A stretch of DNA of 64,000 nucleotides from Ananas comosus (lineage: Eukaryota > Streptophyta > Magnoliopsida > Poales > Bromeliaceae). Positions 34,101-46,200 of the stretch are shown here, piece after piece. A program made the position numbers and the translations under genes. The notes below the pieces were generated by a model. That model saw only the letters and a list, made by a program, of their open reading frames with translations, had not been told where the DNA came from and did not search any database. Numbering within the stretch: the stretch's first letter is position 1; each line of letters opens with the position of its first letter. The stretch lies in the NCBI RefSeq assembly GCF_001540865.1, contig NC_033634.1, positions 424,498 through 488,497 on the forward strand, written 5' to 3'.

Positions 34101-37100
34101 TTAACCCATGGCTTGACCTGAAAGACAGCAGATCTTCATTAACCAAGAAGGGAAGATCAGATAATGATTCTGAAAACAGATCTATGAAACAGAACCAACC
34201 TCAAGGCCTAGTTCGTAGGCCTTTTTCGCAACAAGACCAGCACCAAGCATAACGCTAGGGTTTGACGTATTGGTGCAGCTAGTTATTGCAGCTATGACAA
34301 CACTGCCATGCTTGATTTCTGCGGGATGTCCATGAAAATCGAACTTCACAACTTTCTCTTGCAAGTCTTTTGGTACGGCAAAACCCTGAGAAAGCATAAA
34401 AGAAATGGTTTGCTGAGCAATTACCGTGTGTAATTGATCACAAAGCCAATGTATAGCCTAGGACAGACGAAGCATAAAGTATATACAAAAAAACTTGTAA
34501 TCAGAAGGTTCTGGTGTGTATTATGTTAAGTTATGCGGATAATAATTTCATTTTTCTTTTATTGTTAAATAAGTGGAATTTGGTAACTTCGCAAGTCACT
34601 AGAGAAGAACAATCCTTACCTTGAACCCAACTTTATTATCCAGACAAGCATGCCAATCTGATTTCATTTCTTTCAAAGGAACACGGTCATGAGGCCTGAA
34701 ATTATAAAGAAGAAACTCCAGATGATAAATATAACAATACAGAAATAGTAAATAAAGATGACTCACAAGCATAGTCAATAGCAAGTGTTGCTAGATATAA
34801 GCAAGTATAACCATACCTTTTTGGACCCGAAATACAAGGCTCAACATCTGCAAGGTCTAACTCCAGATAAGATGAATATGCTCTTTCTTTTTGAGGCTGA
34901 TTCAACAATTAGTAAGCATGCCATGCACCACATCATAGCAACTTTCAATAAATTTATAAAATTAGGGCAACTGTACCTCACTGTAGTCCACAAACATCTT
35001 GTTAGCTCGCAAATACGCCTCAATCATTGATACCTACAAGTAAAACAAAAGAAATTGTTTGCAGTAATTAGTCTGCTCAAAGTGGACGAACGAGAAAAAA
35101 TCCGATGCAAAAAAAGAAAAAAAGTAAACATCAAAAATGGATGCAATGCAAATAATAGAAAACCAGAAACATCCATTTTATAATTAGCCAGCACAATAAT
35201 GAAGAAACTAATTCCAGAGAACTATTCTTATTTCTAGGTTTTTTTCACTGTTATGCTTCTTCGGAGCAAAATTTCTTACTTCCTCAACATTTTTTTACTA
35301 CATGAAAAATGGACTTCATAAAACTCACAAAGACAGACAATCTGGTGTTGTATGCCAATGATTTGTGATACTCACAGTTTCATCACTTCTTCCTGTCAAT
35401 TTGAGATAGTTTAAGGTGACATGATCCACAGGGAAGAAACCCATAGTAGCTCCATATTCAGGGGACATATTAGCAATTGTTGCCCTATCAGCCAATGACA
35501 GCTCACCCATACCTTCACCTGTGTAAGGAGAGATTTAAAAAAATAATAGAGATAAAAAATAAAAATAAACAAAAAAAAAAAGAAAAGATCCATGCAAGCT
35601 AAAGAGATTTGATTTTATTCTGATCATCAAGAAAGCAGAGTAAATTACCATAAAATTCAACAAACTTGCCAACGACACCATGCTTCCTCAACATTTGGGT
35701 GACCGTCAAAACTAAGTCAGTTGCAGTCACACCATTTCGTAATTTTCCAGACAACTTGAACCCAACTACACCAGGCAAAACCATACTCATAGGCTGCCCA
35801 AATGAAAGAATAAGTTAATCAATGAAATACATAGAAAAGGCAAGAATTTAGACACTCTTTGTTCAGAAGGGGTGACAAAACTATACAAAGCGGTAAGAGA
35901 ATAACATTCTCAAAGGAAACGCAAAACAAAGCAACCTAAAAGAATGGTAAAAAGTAATTTTACTATAAAAGACCATTAGAGGAATAATAAGATATCCAAT
36001 TTATAGTCCATCAAGAGAATTATAAGGTACAATAAGCCAATGCTAGTTCTTTCTTACCTGACCAAGCATCGCAGCCTCTGCTTCAATCCCTCCAACTCCC
36101 CATCCAGCAACTCCTAATCCATCAATCATAGTAGTGTGGGAATCAGTGCCAACCACACTATCTGGATACAGAACCCCATCGGTGTTGAAAACAACTCGAC
36201 CAAGATATTCCAGATTAACCTGAAATTTGTATATTCAAGGAAAAATTAAAAAATGTCTTAGATATAGAGGCATCACACAGAAGTTCATACATAATTGAAA
36301 GCTCTTTTACCTGGTGAACAATACCAGAACCGGGAGGAACAACAAGCATATTATGAAAAGCAGTAGATCCCCATTTGAGGAAACTAAACCTTTCTTTGTT
36401 CCTTCGGAATTCAAGCTCCATATTTGCCTGCACTGCATTCTCTGATCTTGCAACATCTACCTGCACTGAGTGGTCAATAACAAGATCCACTGGAACCTGC
36501 ACCAGAGAAAACAAAGAAAGGCAGCACTTGTAATAGACAACACTAGTAGTTAAAAAAGGTGGTTCGCATGTCTTGTATGTTGAAATATGCTGTACAAAAA
36601 CACATAACTGACAATCCATTTTGCAAAATATGCATTAAGAGACCAAAGGATTTTAGCACAAAACTTGTGTTCTAGATATGATAATGCTATCACTTGAATA
36701 ACAGTAATATAAACATATAGTCAAGGAGTAACTAAAGGGAAGCGCTGGGAGTACCAATACTGTTAAAAATTAAAAGGCTAAATTACAGAAAACCCCCCTG
36801 TAATAACCCGCTTTTTCACTTTCCCCCCCTGACATTTAAAAACCTACACTTTGCCCCCTGGTAAAATGAAAAATGTTCACAGGGGGGTTACGGTGTGTAA
36901 AATGACCATTTTGCCCCTCGCCATTGTTGTCTTCTTCCTGAGCTTCCTCAGCCGCCCCTTCGATCCGCCGGTTTTCCACCTCAATCGGCCACGATTCCTC
37001 TCAAATTTCTTCTCCACCTGCTTCCCTTCTCCTCCTACACCGTCGCCGCCCATCGATTTCGGCGATGGGTGTTGATGGAGAGGTAGACAGGGAAAACAAG

Positions 37101-39094
37101 AGCGAAGACGAGGCTGCGGAGGAGGACGAAGGGGACGTGGGCGAGGGCGAAGCAGTGGAGGACGGTGAGGCGGCGAGGCGGCGAAGCGGCGAGGCGGCGA
37201 GGCGGCGAAGCGGCGAGCCGGAGGGAGCGAAGCATCCGAGAAGAGGCAGAGGGGTATTTTCGGTATAAAAAAATATTTTTTAACAGAACCCCTAACGGAA
37301 CCCTAACGGAAGGGGTGAAGTGCACATTTTTCATTTTACAAGGGGGCAAAGTGTAGGTTTTTAAATGTCAGGGGGGGAAAGTGAAAAAGCGGGTTATTAC
37401 AGGGGGGTTTTCTGTAATTTAGCCAAATTAAAAATAGGACATTATGCCTGCTAATCAGAGAATAATATATTGCGGTTCAATAAGCATCAAGGAGAAAAAA
37501 AAAACAGCAATTTCACGAAACTTAAAAAGTCAGGGCCCTAAAATAAACAGGAATTGGGCACACACCAAAGGGTTGATTTTGTTAGAATCACTGCCGAGCT
37601 TATTCATGGCATCGCGCATGCAAGCAAGGTCAACAACGGCTGGTACACCAGTGAAATCCTGCACGTACAAAACAAAAGTCATAAAAATAAACATGTTAGA
37701 AAATGAAAAGGAAAAAAAACAAATATGTGCAACCCTATAACAAACCTGCAGAAGAACCCGAGCAGGCTTGAAGGGGATCTCGACAAACTTTGGAGCTGTA
37801 TTCTCCCAATCAATTATCTTCTCAACATCATTTTTCGTGACCTGGAAGTTATCACAATTGCGAATTGCTGACTCAAGAAGTATGCGGATGGAATACGGAA
37901 GTCGATCTGCTCAAGAGAAACGAAAGGTTCTCTATTAGACAGCAATCAGGATAGAGAGAGAGAAGTAAGAAAGACAGCTGAAACAGAAGCTTTACCAATC
38001 CTTGGATCATTCAGCCCAGGCAAACTGTAGTATTTTCCATGTTCACCGCCTCCAGGCTTCGAAAGGCCCGTTAAGATATCCTTGAAGGGATTCTCAGTAG
38101 CTGCGTGCAAAGAAAACACCGTTTAAGAACTATAACAATGGTCACTATGAATTACTATCAGAAAACAATAACTAACACGAAGAAACAAAATGTAATTAAT
38201 CATCATGGCAATCACATAGATGCCATCATTCTTGGGAAACTCATGCTTCGATTCACTCCTATAACTTTATACCTGCATTTTCACGCATTATTAATTAATT
38301 AGCTATCTATACAATAGAGTATTACATCCCGGTACATGTGGCTTCAGATTAAAGTGTATCGACATACAGAATTCTGGGAACATCGAGAGCTTAAATGGAA
38401 CCTTCCATCCGAAGATTCCGAACTACACGGAGCTTATCTCCCTTCCTACTTAACAACATGAGTAGAAAGGAACTGCGAGTGTAGAATCAACAGATTCTGA
38501 CTTTTGGTCAATCCGAATAAGCAGATCCGCTGATTCATCGTTGCTGTACAACATTTGACGTGGGGATGTCACGTGTGTCAGTATTTGACAAGCCACATCC
38601 GCTTTTTGTAACTTCAATACTCTCCCAGAGGTATGCGAACTCAAATGCTTATAATTAGCAACTCCAATACTGTTTTACGTCATATGAAGCAAAGCATTAG
38701 GCAAAACCATTGTCCATTTCATGTGGATCAAAGCATCAAAATTACACGAACCAGCGTACGATCTCACGAAACACGGATCAAACCAAAAAATTACTACTTA
38801 GTTCATACCAACAGTCGCCATTTTCCGCTCGAACCGCTCGATCACCGCGGCGGAGCTCCTGATCTGCGCCCTGAGGCTAAGCGGAGACCTCCAATCCGAA
38901 CCGTACCGCCACGAAGCGCACGATCCGAGCCCCGATCGTTGCCAAACACTACAAGACTTGGAGTAACTGCTCGATCTCGATCCAATCAGAGAGGAAGGAG
39001 TGAGGGTTTTGGGTATCGGAGGAGCAGCGGAGGAGGCGCGGAGGAGGAGGGCGGAGGGGGCGCGGAAGAGGCCAAAGGAGGCAGCTTTATACAT
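30730..39094 (-). CDS. ACO: Aconitate hydratase (aconitase), organelle-targeted, complete, 994 aa
   Basis: Twenty exons on the minus strand join perfectly in phase: 39094-38809, 38100-37996, 37906-37746, 37658-37566, 36496-36311, 36219-36058, 35793-35649, 35518-35376, 35033-34977, 34896-34817, 34695-34620, 34385-34200, 34117-34050, 33962-33844, 33725-33604, 33036-32938, 32797-32318, 32114-32016, 31555-31313 and 30804-30730. The product interconverts citrate and isocitrate. 4Fe-4S ligands are Cys535 (TSCTNTSNP), Cys601 and Cys604 (GYGCTTCIG). Other signatures are [34 protein letters not shown] and [17 protein letters not shown]. Residues 1-91 are Arg/Ser/Ala-rich with almost no acids, a mitochondrial-type presequence. 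Met92 (ERKMATV) could start a cytosolic form. A Mutator-like element sits in intron 4 and another starts 291 bp upstream of the ATG. Confidence 0.97.
31131..31180. repeat. (CT)n(AT)n microsatellite in the last aconitase intron
   Basis: A run of CT units (to about 31166) continues into AT units. It lies in the intron between exons 19 and 20. Confidence 0.85.
36776..37424. mobile_element. Non-autonomous Mutator-like element (Pack-MULE-like) in aconitase intron 4
   Basis: The 649-bp element has terminal inverted repeats of about 105 bp (36776-36880 and 37320-37424) that differ at only two positions. Ends are GGCTAAATTACAGAAAACCC. It is flanked by a perfect 9-bp target duplication, aaattaaaa (36767-36775 and 37425-37433). 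The core (about 36900-37260) is GC-rich, unlike both flanks, and contains a GAGGCGGCGA/AGCGGC tandem block (37167-37217). It looks like captured gene or promoter DNA, but I could not identify a donor. Near-identical TIRs and perfect duplication suggest recent insertion. Confidence 0.9.
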
Positions 39095-39198
39095 GACGAG
39101 GGGGTGGCATCAAAGAGGGTGGGCGAAGAGTACTACTGCCATGGAGCGGAGTAGGTAGATTGGCAGGAGCGATTTAACCTGACCCCCACCGCTAACGC

Positions 39199-39223
39199 TA
39201 ACCCTAACCCTAACCCTAACCCT
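39199..39223 (+). repeat. Short interstitial telomere-type repeat (TAACCC)n in the aconitase leader/promoter
   Basis: Four units of the plant telomere heptamer form (CCCTAAC on this strand) lie about 105-130 bp before the aconitase ATG. Telo-boxes of this kind occur in promoters of plant housekeeping genes, where they can bind Myb-like and PRC2-recruiting factors. This reading is inference. Confidence 0.8.
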
Positions 39224-39384
39224 GATATGTGCTTCCCAGTGGGGTTCGCGGGGAACGACAAAGACGACTAACGAACAGAGAGGCAGTAGGAGTGAGTTTT
39301 TCTTTTTTTTGTTCCTATTTCTAATGATTTGTGACGTTGAATTAGATTGCGTGCTCCAATTGGATTGAATTTAAGGGTGGAATA

Positions 39385-40477
39385 GGACTTTTTTATAAAC
39401 TAATCCTCTACAATTTTAAAATTTACGAAATGAACCTTCCAAAATTATATTTATAAAACTAACCTCTTTTTTGTCACGTAGGCGCAGGGAAAGATTTTTT
39501 TATAAAAGCGGTGAACGATTCACCGCCTTCGGTATGAGTTTATAATTAGCAAAGACGGTGAATAGTTTACCGTTTTTTGCTTATTTAATATTTTTTCTAT
39601 ATCTTATATATAATCTTAACAATCTCATAAAAATTATAACAAATCATATATAATCTTAACAACCTGAAAATTCTAATAATCTATCTATACAATTCTAATA
39701 TAAAAATTACAACAAATCACATATAATCTTAACGACCTGAAAATTCTAATAATCTATGCANCTAATAATCTATCTATACAATTCTAATATAAAAATTACA
39801 ACAAATCACATATAATCTTAACGACCTGAAAATTCTAATAATCTATGCATATAATTATATGAAAAAAAGAAAAAAGTGAGGTTGTTAGATGAAAAATTTC
39901 AATACGCATACTAAAAACCTCACTCTTTTTCATTTTCCATCTAACAACCTCACTTTTTTTTTTTGTTTTTCATATAATCCACGTATAATCCCACGTATAA
40001 TCCCACGTATAATTCTAACAACCTCACTTTTTTCTATTTTTCATCTAACAACCTCACTTTTTTCTTTTTTTCATATAATCCACGTACATGAAAATATGAG
40101 GTTGGAAGGTAGAAAAAAATGAGATTTTTAAGGATTATATGAGGATTATTAGAATTTTTATTTGATTGTTAGGATTGTATGGATAAATTATTAGGATTTT
40201 TAGGTTGTTAAAATTATATGTGATTTGTTATAATTTTTATATAGTTGTTAAAATTATATATGGGATATAAAAAAAAATATTAAATAAGCAAAAGACGGTG
40301 AACTATTCATCGTCTTTACTAATTATATTAGTAAGGCAGTGAACGATTCACCTCCTTCATAACAAAAATTTTTTCTCTGCCTATGTGGCGAAAGGAGAGT
40401 TAGTTTTACAAATATAATTTTTTTAGGGCTATTTTACAAATTTTAAAATGTTAGAGGGTTAGTTTATAAAAAAGTTC
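39385..40477. mobile_element. Long-TIR Mutator-like element immediately upstream of aconitase
   Basis: The left end GGACTTTTTTATAAACTAAT and the right end, read in reverse as GAACTTTTTTATAAACTAAC, are inverted repeats. They stay alignable for about 150 bp, with matching GTGAACGATTCACC boxes inside (39511, 40330). Flanks are a perfect 9-bp duplication ggtggaata (39376-39384 and 40478-40486). The 1093-bp element is AT-rich and non-coding. It contains an assembly duplication around N at 39761 (39673-39760 = 39762-39849), so true length is probably about 1.0 kb. Confidence 0.88.
39673..39849. repeat. Exact 88-bp direct repeat flanking a single N (assembly join)
   Basis: 39673-39760 and 39762-39849 are identical and separated only by N at 39761. 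This is the same pattern as at 13040. Confidence 0.95.
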
Positions 40478-40486
40478 GGTGGAATA

Positions 40487-42022
40487 TCCGATGATAGAAG
40501 GACGGATTTTGGAGTGTGGCCAAATCCCACAATCTTGTCTTGGAGGAAAAGCCAATAAAAATAACAAAAATAGGAATAATAATCGTACTGTTACAAAGCT
40601 GTTGTTATTATCAGAAATAGTAATAGTAGTGTTATTACTACAAATTAATTTATACTTTGCTGCCATTTTCGAATAGAGAAGGTTTTTAAAAACTCACCTC
40701 TTTGTTTTGATTTTATTTATTTATTTACTTATTTATCTGTAGTCACATGTTAGATTTCTTTCTTTATCCTATTTTTAAATCAGTAGCTACTTTCTAAAAT
40801 TGTTCTGAGATCAGATTCCAAAATGGACGTAAGCTCAGAAACCAAGTGCTCGCACCATTGCATTCACGACCTTCCACTTGATTCATCTATTTCTTAAATG
40901 TAGGTGGCTTGAATTAAATACTAGATTCACACGTGACATGAGTCTCAACTTGGTCGATGAACCTGCAATAGATTATAGTGTGCAAGATCACCAGAAGCTT
41001 GGGAAACCATGATGGGAGAAATGTTTTAGCTAATCGAGCAAGATGGGAGAAAAGTTTGCATGCACTGCAGTATACGCGTGGAGCCTCTGAAAACTTAAAA
41101 TACGGAGAAGTTTAAATTTATAAAATGTAAATAGTTAAGTATTGTTTTGGCAGTTAAAAGGTCTATAGTTTTAGCTAATCTTTTCCTTTATGTTACGAAC
41201 AATATTTGAGTGTGTTAGTAGCGTTAATTTTTGCGACCAGTTATTGCCGGGATAAGCTATGTGGGTTATAAATCTCATCTTAATAATTTACATTTTGATT
41301 TGAGACTTGTAGATATTGAGTTTTTGTAGAACCTGCTCCATGTAATAAGTTCCCACAACGACAGTGAAAACTGAGTTTGTTATGGGAGTGGCAGGTCAAA
41401 TTTGAGTCATTAAACAATTGCGTATACGCCATCTTTCAGCTCCATGAGAACATTGAAAAGAAAAGTCCAAGCAATTTTTTATTGTTCTTTTTCCCCCCCT
41501 GCCCCACAAGAGAGAACACACACAATATTAGAAAACAATTTTGTCAATCAGCATATACAATTTGAATCAAAATAAAAGATTGATGCCTAAATTTTAGTTG
41601 CGAAAATATGCACAAGTTATTTTCACCTCGTGATGAGAGAACAGAAAAAAAAACATCTTGATAACAGAAAGTAAATAAACATACAATTCGCGTTTTTGAA
41701 GAAGCTTGAATGTCAGAGAGTGAGCAAAGAATTATTATCCAACTCTACAATCTTCAGATGTTTCGTGTAAAACCTCATTCATCAATGTAAATTGATCTGC
41801 ACCAACTAAATGAGAATTTTCTCTTTTCTTTCTCCTCAGAAAGAAAAAAGGAGCAATTTTCCTCAATAGTGAAAATGAGGCAGGAATTTCTTTTTCCCTC
41901 CTCCTCGAGAGAGGAGTGCATCAATAGGCTACAACAGTCCATTGATCATGCATAATGACCGAATGTTGTGTACCAAAATACATGTAAAAAGCATCGGCAC
42001 CGATCAGTTTGGCTAATGAGTT
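40487..42022. other. AT-rich intergenic region upstream of the aconitase-side element and downstream of the NDUFAF2-like gene
   Basis: No open frame has family character and no terminal repeats were found. It contains the 3' flank of the NDUFAF2-like gene. Confidence 0.5.
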
Positions 42023-44961
42023 TCATGCTGGTGGTTGCCACGTCCCTGGTTGAAACGATTCGCCCGACCCGGTAGGTTCCGAGGACCTGAAATAGTAATA
42101 GTTGCCTTAGATCAGACAATTCCAGAACAACACAGATAATTGCTGTTTAAGGCCCGTTTTGTTGGCTTGAGCTTTTGCACAACGTTTGTTTGAGTAGAGA
42201 TGTTTGAAGAACCATCTGATAGTTCTTTTTTCTTTTTTTTTTCCTTTTTTTTTTCAGCGAGCCACTAAAGCAACTTTTTCGCCGTAGGAAGGTTCAAATT
42301 GATTTTCTTTTGGTGCAGTTAAAAGTTTTTTTAACTTCCAAAGCAGCAAAAGTTTTGGTGTTTGAAATTTACCTTTCTTTATCATCTGTATCACCCTTCG
42401 CATCTGATGTGTCCTCAGATCCTATACCAATTAAGACAAATTAAAATTGGCCATTTTTTTTTTCTGGCATAAATTTTGAAGTATACCAGTTGTTAAGAAA
42501 AATTCTACAAATAAAATTTTGCTGTACAACAAATGGATGCCTCCATCTAGAACAAAGGGATCCGATGAGAATGGCGAAAAACCAACGACGTTCTTCGAAT
42601 GTCCAACAGAAAACAAGAAAAACAAAGTATCAAGTAGATATATGGACAGTGTAGGTAAAGAGAAATAAATAACCTATTTTCTGTTCCAAAGAGTCACTGG
42701 GAAATTGCTGGATGAAACTTTTGAGATCCGGGGATTCAGATTTACCTGTATTTGCGTGGTCAAACATAAGATATTAATCAATCAGCTACAGCGAATGATT
42801 GACTAGCCAGGTCAACTTTGTGTTAACAATTGCAATGAGATCTAACCAGAAACCAGTTAGTTAAATTAGAAGGTATTAAGCTTCTAGAAACATGCTATAA
42901 TAGGAAAACGTACTGATTCTCTTGCTCTGTCGGTTCCTGGAGCTTCTTTCCTCTTCATCTTTCTTCTTTAGAACTTCCAAGTCAAGAAAATATGTGTTAA
43001 GTAAATACTTTTCTCAATAAAACAACTTTCCTAAATAAAACAACTTTCCTAAATAAAACAGTGCTGGTCAGTTTTAGTAGCAATATTACCAGCATGAAAA
43101 ATACAATCGTACTGTTCACATCTACTAACGCAAGAAAATAGAATTACAGTTTTCAATTTTTGTGCGAAGGACGATAATCTAGTATCCTTCCAATAATGGG
43201 GAAATTCATCAAGAAGCAGGATAAGTAGTACAAAATTGTATTTAGAAGACACATACGTTCGATATTTTGCTTAACAAGTTCACGCCTCCTCTCCAACTCA
43301 GCCAGTTCCTGAAGAAAACAATCAAGAAGATATCGATTTAAGTATCTGCATAAACAGGAAATAAAAAGTACAAGCTACTTTTTTGTCCTTTGGGTTTATA
43401 ATGAGCAAATGAGTCATTTAAACAGTTATGTTAAATTATTATGCATATATTATATATTCAAAATTGGCATCTTCAATTCAGACTCAAAGTTGTGTTCAAA
43501 TTAAGGAAATTAAAAAAAAAAAAAAAGCTTGTCTATATGAACTTGATTCTTGACACATCATCCCTTCACTTCTGCTAGGCTCTCTTGGGAATGTTTGTTA
43601 CCAATGAAAAAACTTTCAAAAGAGAAAAGTACCACTGAACTATTTAACGTAGCTAGAATAAGAAAAGCACCGTCTTACAATAACAAGTAAAACACAAGAC
43701 AAAACCCAACAAAAATAAAACATTTTTTCAATTCTAAAAACCATTTAGTTCTTGCCTCTGGAGTTGGAGCTTGCTTTCTTTGGCCATTCAACCAGCAAAT
43801 CCACTCAACTGTAAGAATCACACAATAACATAGATGAGTTAAGATCAGCCAGTAACTTTGACATAGATTTGAGATCACTTAATTGTTCAATTAAGCAGAT
43901 CCAGCACTTAAGACATGTGAGTCGACCAATGTGATGTAAAATTATATTCAAAGTCATGAAGTATCTTGAAGCTAACCTGGAATAGAAGTGGGATCCTCCT
44001 CTCCTTTGAATATAACCCACCTTTTCTCCTTTACTATTTGATAAAGAAGAAAAATATAGAATTATGTTTCTGAAAATTCAGCATAACTCACTGCTTCCCA
44101 ATCAACTGAAGTACAATATATGCCAATAGTAAGGACATGATCTACTCAAAGGAAAAAGTAGTTTTTTGATCTTGTTCATATTAAACAGGCATGTGGCTAC
44201 AACGTATAACAGCTAGAGGTCAGGTATATTCAAGTATGAGGTTCAATAGCAACTCCATGAGACTACAATCTACAGCAGAAAAAAGGTAAATACATAAGCA
44301 ACCTGAGTATGTTAACACCAGTTTCAATAATCCATATATCCCCCAAGAGAGGCATAAATTTTGAGCTTCTAATGCTAATTTTTTGGAAAGCCCAAGAGGA
44401 ATATTTCAATGCCTGTAACAAAACAGAAGATCCCACAAATAAAACTCACCAAAATATCACAAAAAGATTGCAGTTTTAGATCATTATGTAGAACCATAGA
44501 CATTAACGGGACAAATGTAGCTCCCCACAAAAACCGAGTTCCCAAATCCCCTAAATTCATGAAACGATTGCATTTTTAGCTTCTCATGTTCATCTTTAGA
44601 ACGCCGAAGTTCGAGTATCACGACGAATACAAGAAGATAAGAACTACTCCGATGAAACACACAAATATTGCATCTTGTGGGCCAGATGCAGAACCAAAAA
44701 CAATGAAGTAGATATTAACAGGAGAAAATAAGAGCTCAGCTCAAAAACGCTGATCCCAAATCACCTAGAATCACAAAAGGATCCTGCTCTTGTTAATTGC
44801 AAACAATTGAAGCAGGAGAAAAAGTTGAAGAAGTAGAGAGAGAGATTACGAATCCCGTCGATCTCCTCCTTGCGAGTGAAGTAGCGATTCCCAGCCTTGT
44901 CGACGCCGACGAGGGTGCGGGAGCTGAAGAAACCCGCGAATCTCGAGAGGAGCTTCGCCAT
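42023..44961 (-). CDS. NDUFAF2-like mitochondrial complex I assembly factor (B17.2-like), 167 aa
   Basis: Eight exons on the minus strand join in phase: 44961-44850, 44033-43977, 43808-43756, 43308-43257, 42958-42914, 42745-42674, 42421-42373 and 42086-42023. The N-terminus has SSRTLVGVDKAGNRYFTRKE, then KEKRWVIFKGEEDPTSIP and VEWICWLNGQRKQAPTPEE. This is the NDUFA12/NDUFAF2 signature: an aromatic 'GNRYF' strand, the 'P..W..WL' motif and the 'R..PPT' loop. The remainder is a helical ELAELERRRELVKQN and an acidic Ser-rich tail ending PGTWQPPA, as in assembly factors rather than the shorter core subunit. NDUFAF2 assists late complex I assembly in mammals; the plant role is inferred. Intron 3 uses a GC donor (CCAGAG/gcaaga), supported by frame continuity. 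The exon 5 acceptor (42959) has a weak polypyrimidine tract and is less sure. Confidence 0.85.
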
Positions 44962-45169
44962 TATTCTTCGCTCCCCACCTTCAATGGATCCAACTCCCTC
45001 GACCCATCGCCATCATCGCCTCTTCGAGGAGAAGGGGAACGGGAAGGTTTATAGGAATGGAGCCGCAACAAGAAGCTTCGCTCGCTTTTGTTAGAGAGAC
45101 ACAGAAAGAGCAGCGAACGAGGGCGAAATCGTCGTGAAGTCGCGACTCGTCTGCGTGCATATGCATTTC

Positions 45170-45300
45170 AACAACGGGCCGTTTAGGAAAAAGGCCTCAG
45201 GGGCATCCGCACATTTTTAACCTTACTTGGGCTGAACCACATATGTATTGCATCGGCCTTTTAGCCTAATGGGCCGGGCCAGTCCATTTGTATTTAACTG
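45170..45300. promoter_or_regulatory. Shared promoter region with site II-like motifs between the NDUFAF2-like gene and a plus-strand leader
   Basis: ACGGGCCG, TTGGGCTG and ATGGGCCGGGCC occur within ~110 bp upstream of the NDUFAF2-like ATG. These are the TGGGCC/T class typical of plant nuclear genes for mitochondrial proteins. Confidence 0.45.
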
Positions 45301-45420
45301 GGGACATTCTCGGCGACGCACTGTGCGCGCGCATATCAAATCACTTTTCGAAATGGAAGTTCCCGATCCATCGAACCCCTCACTCATTTCCCTCCATCTC
45401 ATCTCCCGCCCATTCATCTT

Positions 45421-45459
45421 CCTCTATTTAAATCCCATAAAATTCCAAATTCTCCTCCA

Positions 45460-45495
<36 letters not shown>

Positions 45496-45718
45496 CATTG
45501 TTGGAAGCCTCTCATGTCGACGATTTCCTCTGCTGAAAAACCCTAACCGGAAGAAGCTCGCAGCGTCCAAATTGTCTACTTCGAGCCTTGATCCGTTCAA
45601 TTCGATCTTCTGTTGCGTTGTATCGGATCATTGATTTAGGGTTTCGATTCACAAGGGAATCAGGCTCTCTGTTCTTCGTTTTCTCCTGAATTCGTTGGCC
45701 TATTTCACGGATTAATCG
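45421..45718 (+). other. Orphan promoter plus first-exon-like leader with no coding exon found downstream
   Basis: A TATA-like CTATTTAAAT (45422-45431) is followed by a (CT)n leader (45463-45494), a GC-moderate stretch and a candidate splice donor (TTAATCG/gtacgc, 45718). This looks like a transcription start with a first exon facing away from the NDUFAF2-like gene. The next ~5 kb is repeat DNA without coding exons, so it may be a non-coding transcript or the severed front of a gene. Confidence 0.35.
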
Positions 45719-46053
45719 GTACGCACTAATAAACCCTTGCTTCTTAAATCATTTCTAGTGTGTAGGGATTTTATCATTATTAGTGTTCTATCTCACTTTC
45801 GATCAATGATCCATAGTTTTATCCTTAATAGAAGATCCGAAGCATGTTGTTACAAATGGCATGAGTCTGATTCGATTTTTATAGTGATTACTGTTGTTTT
45901 ACTTTGGTATGTCATGGAATCAACTTAATTTTTCCTCAATTTTGTATCAAAATTTTCAACTATGCCTGCTCCTTTATTAATCAAAACTTTGTAAATTTTT
46001 CCTATAGATACAAATTTGTAACTATAATTTTTCCGTTTATGATTCGATTACCA

Positions 46054-46200
46054 CTAGGGACAATAATGGGCTGGGCCTGGGCCAGATATATATGAGACCT
46101 GGAAACGGATCTGATCAGCCTTGGCCCATAAATTTTGGCCCGAAGAGCATTTGGAGGGCCCAACTTGATTATTATTATTATGTGCAATTCTGGCATTGGT
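46054..46200 (+). mobile_element. Possible degenerate hAT-like end
   Basis: CTAGGGACAATAATGGGCTG followed by GGGCCTGGGCC resembles the TAGGGnTGTCAA...GGGCCGGGC start of plant hAT elements (compare 29555). No partner end or target duplication was found. Confidence 0.3.

Noticed and set aside
39199..39223. Chromosome end
   Set aside because: Only about four telomere units, flanked on both sides by ordinary gene and transposon sequence.
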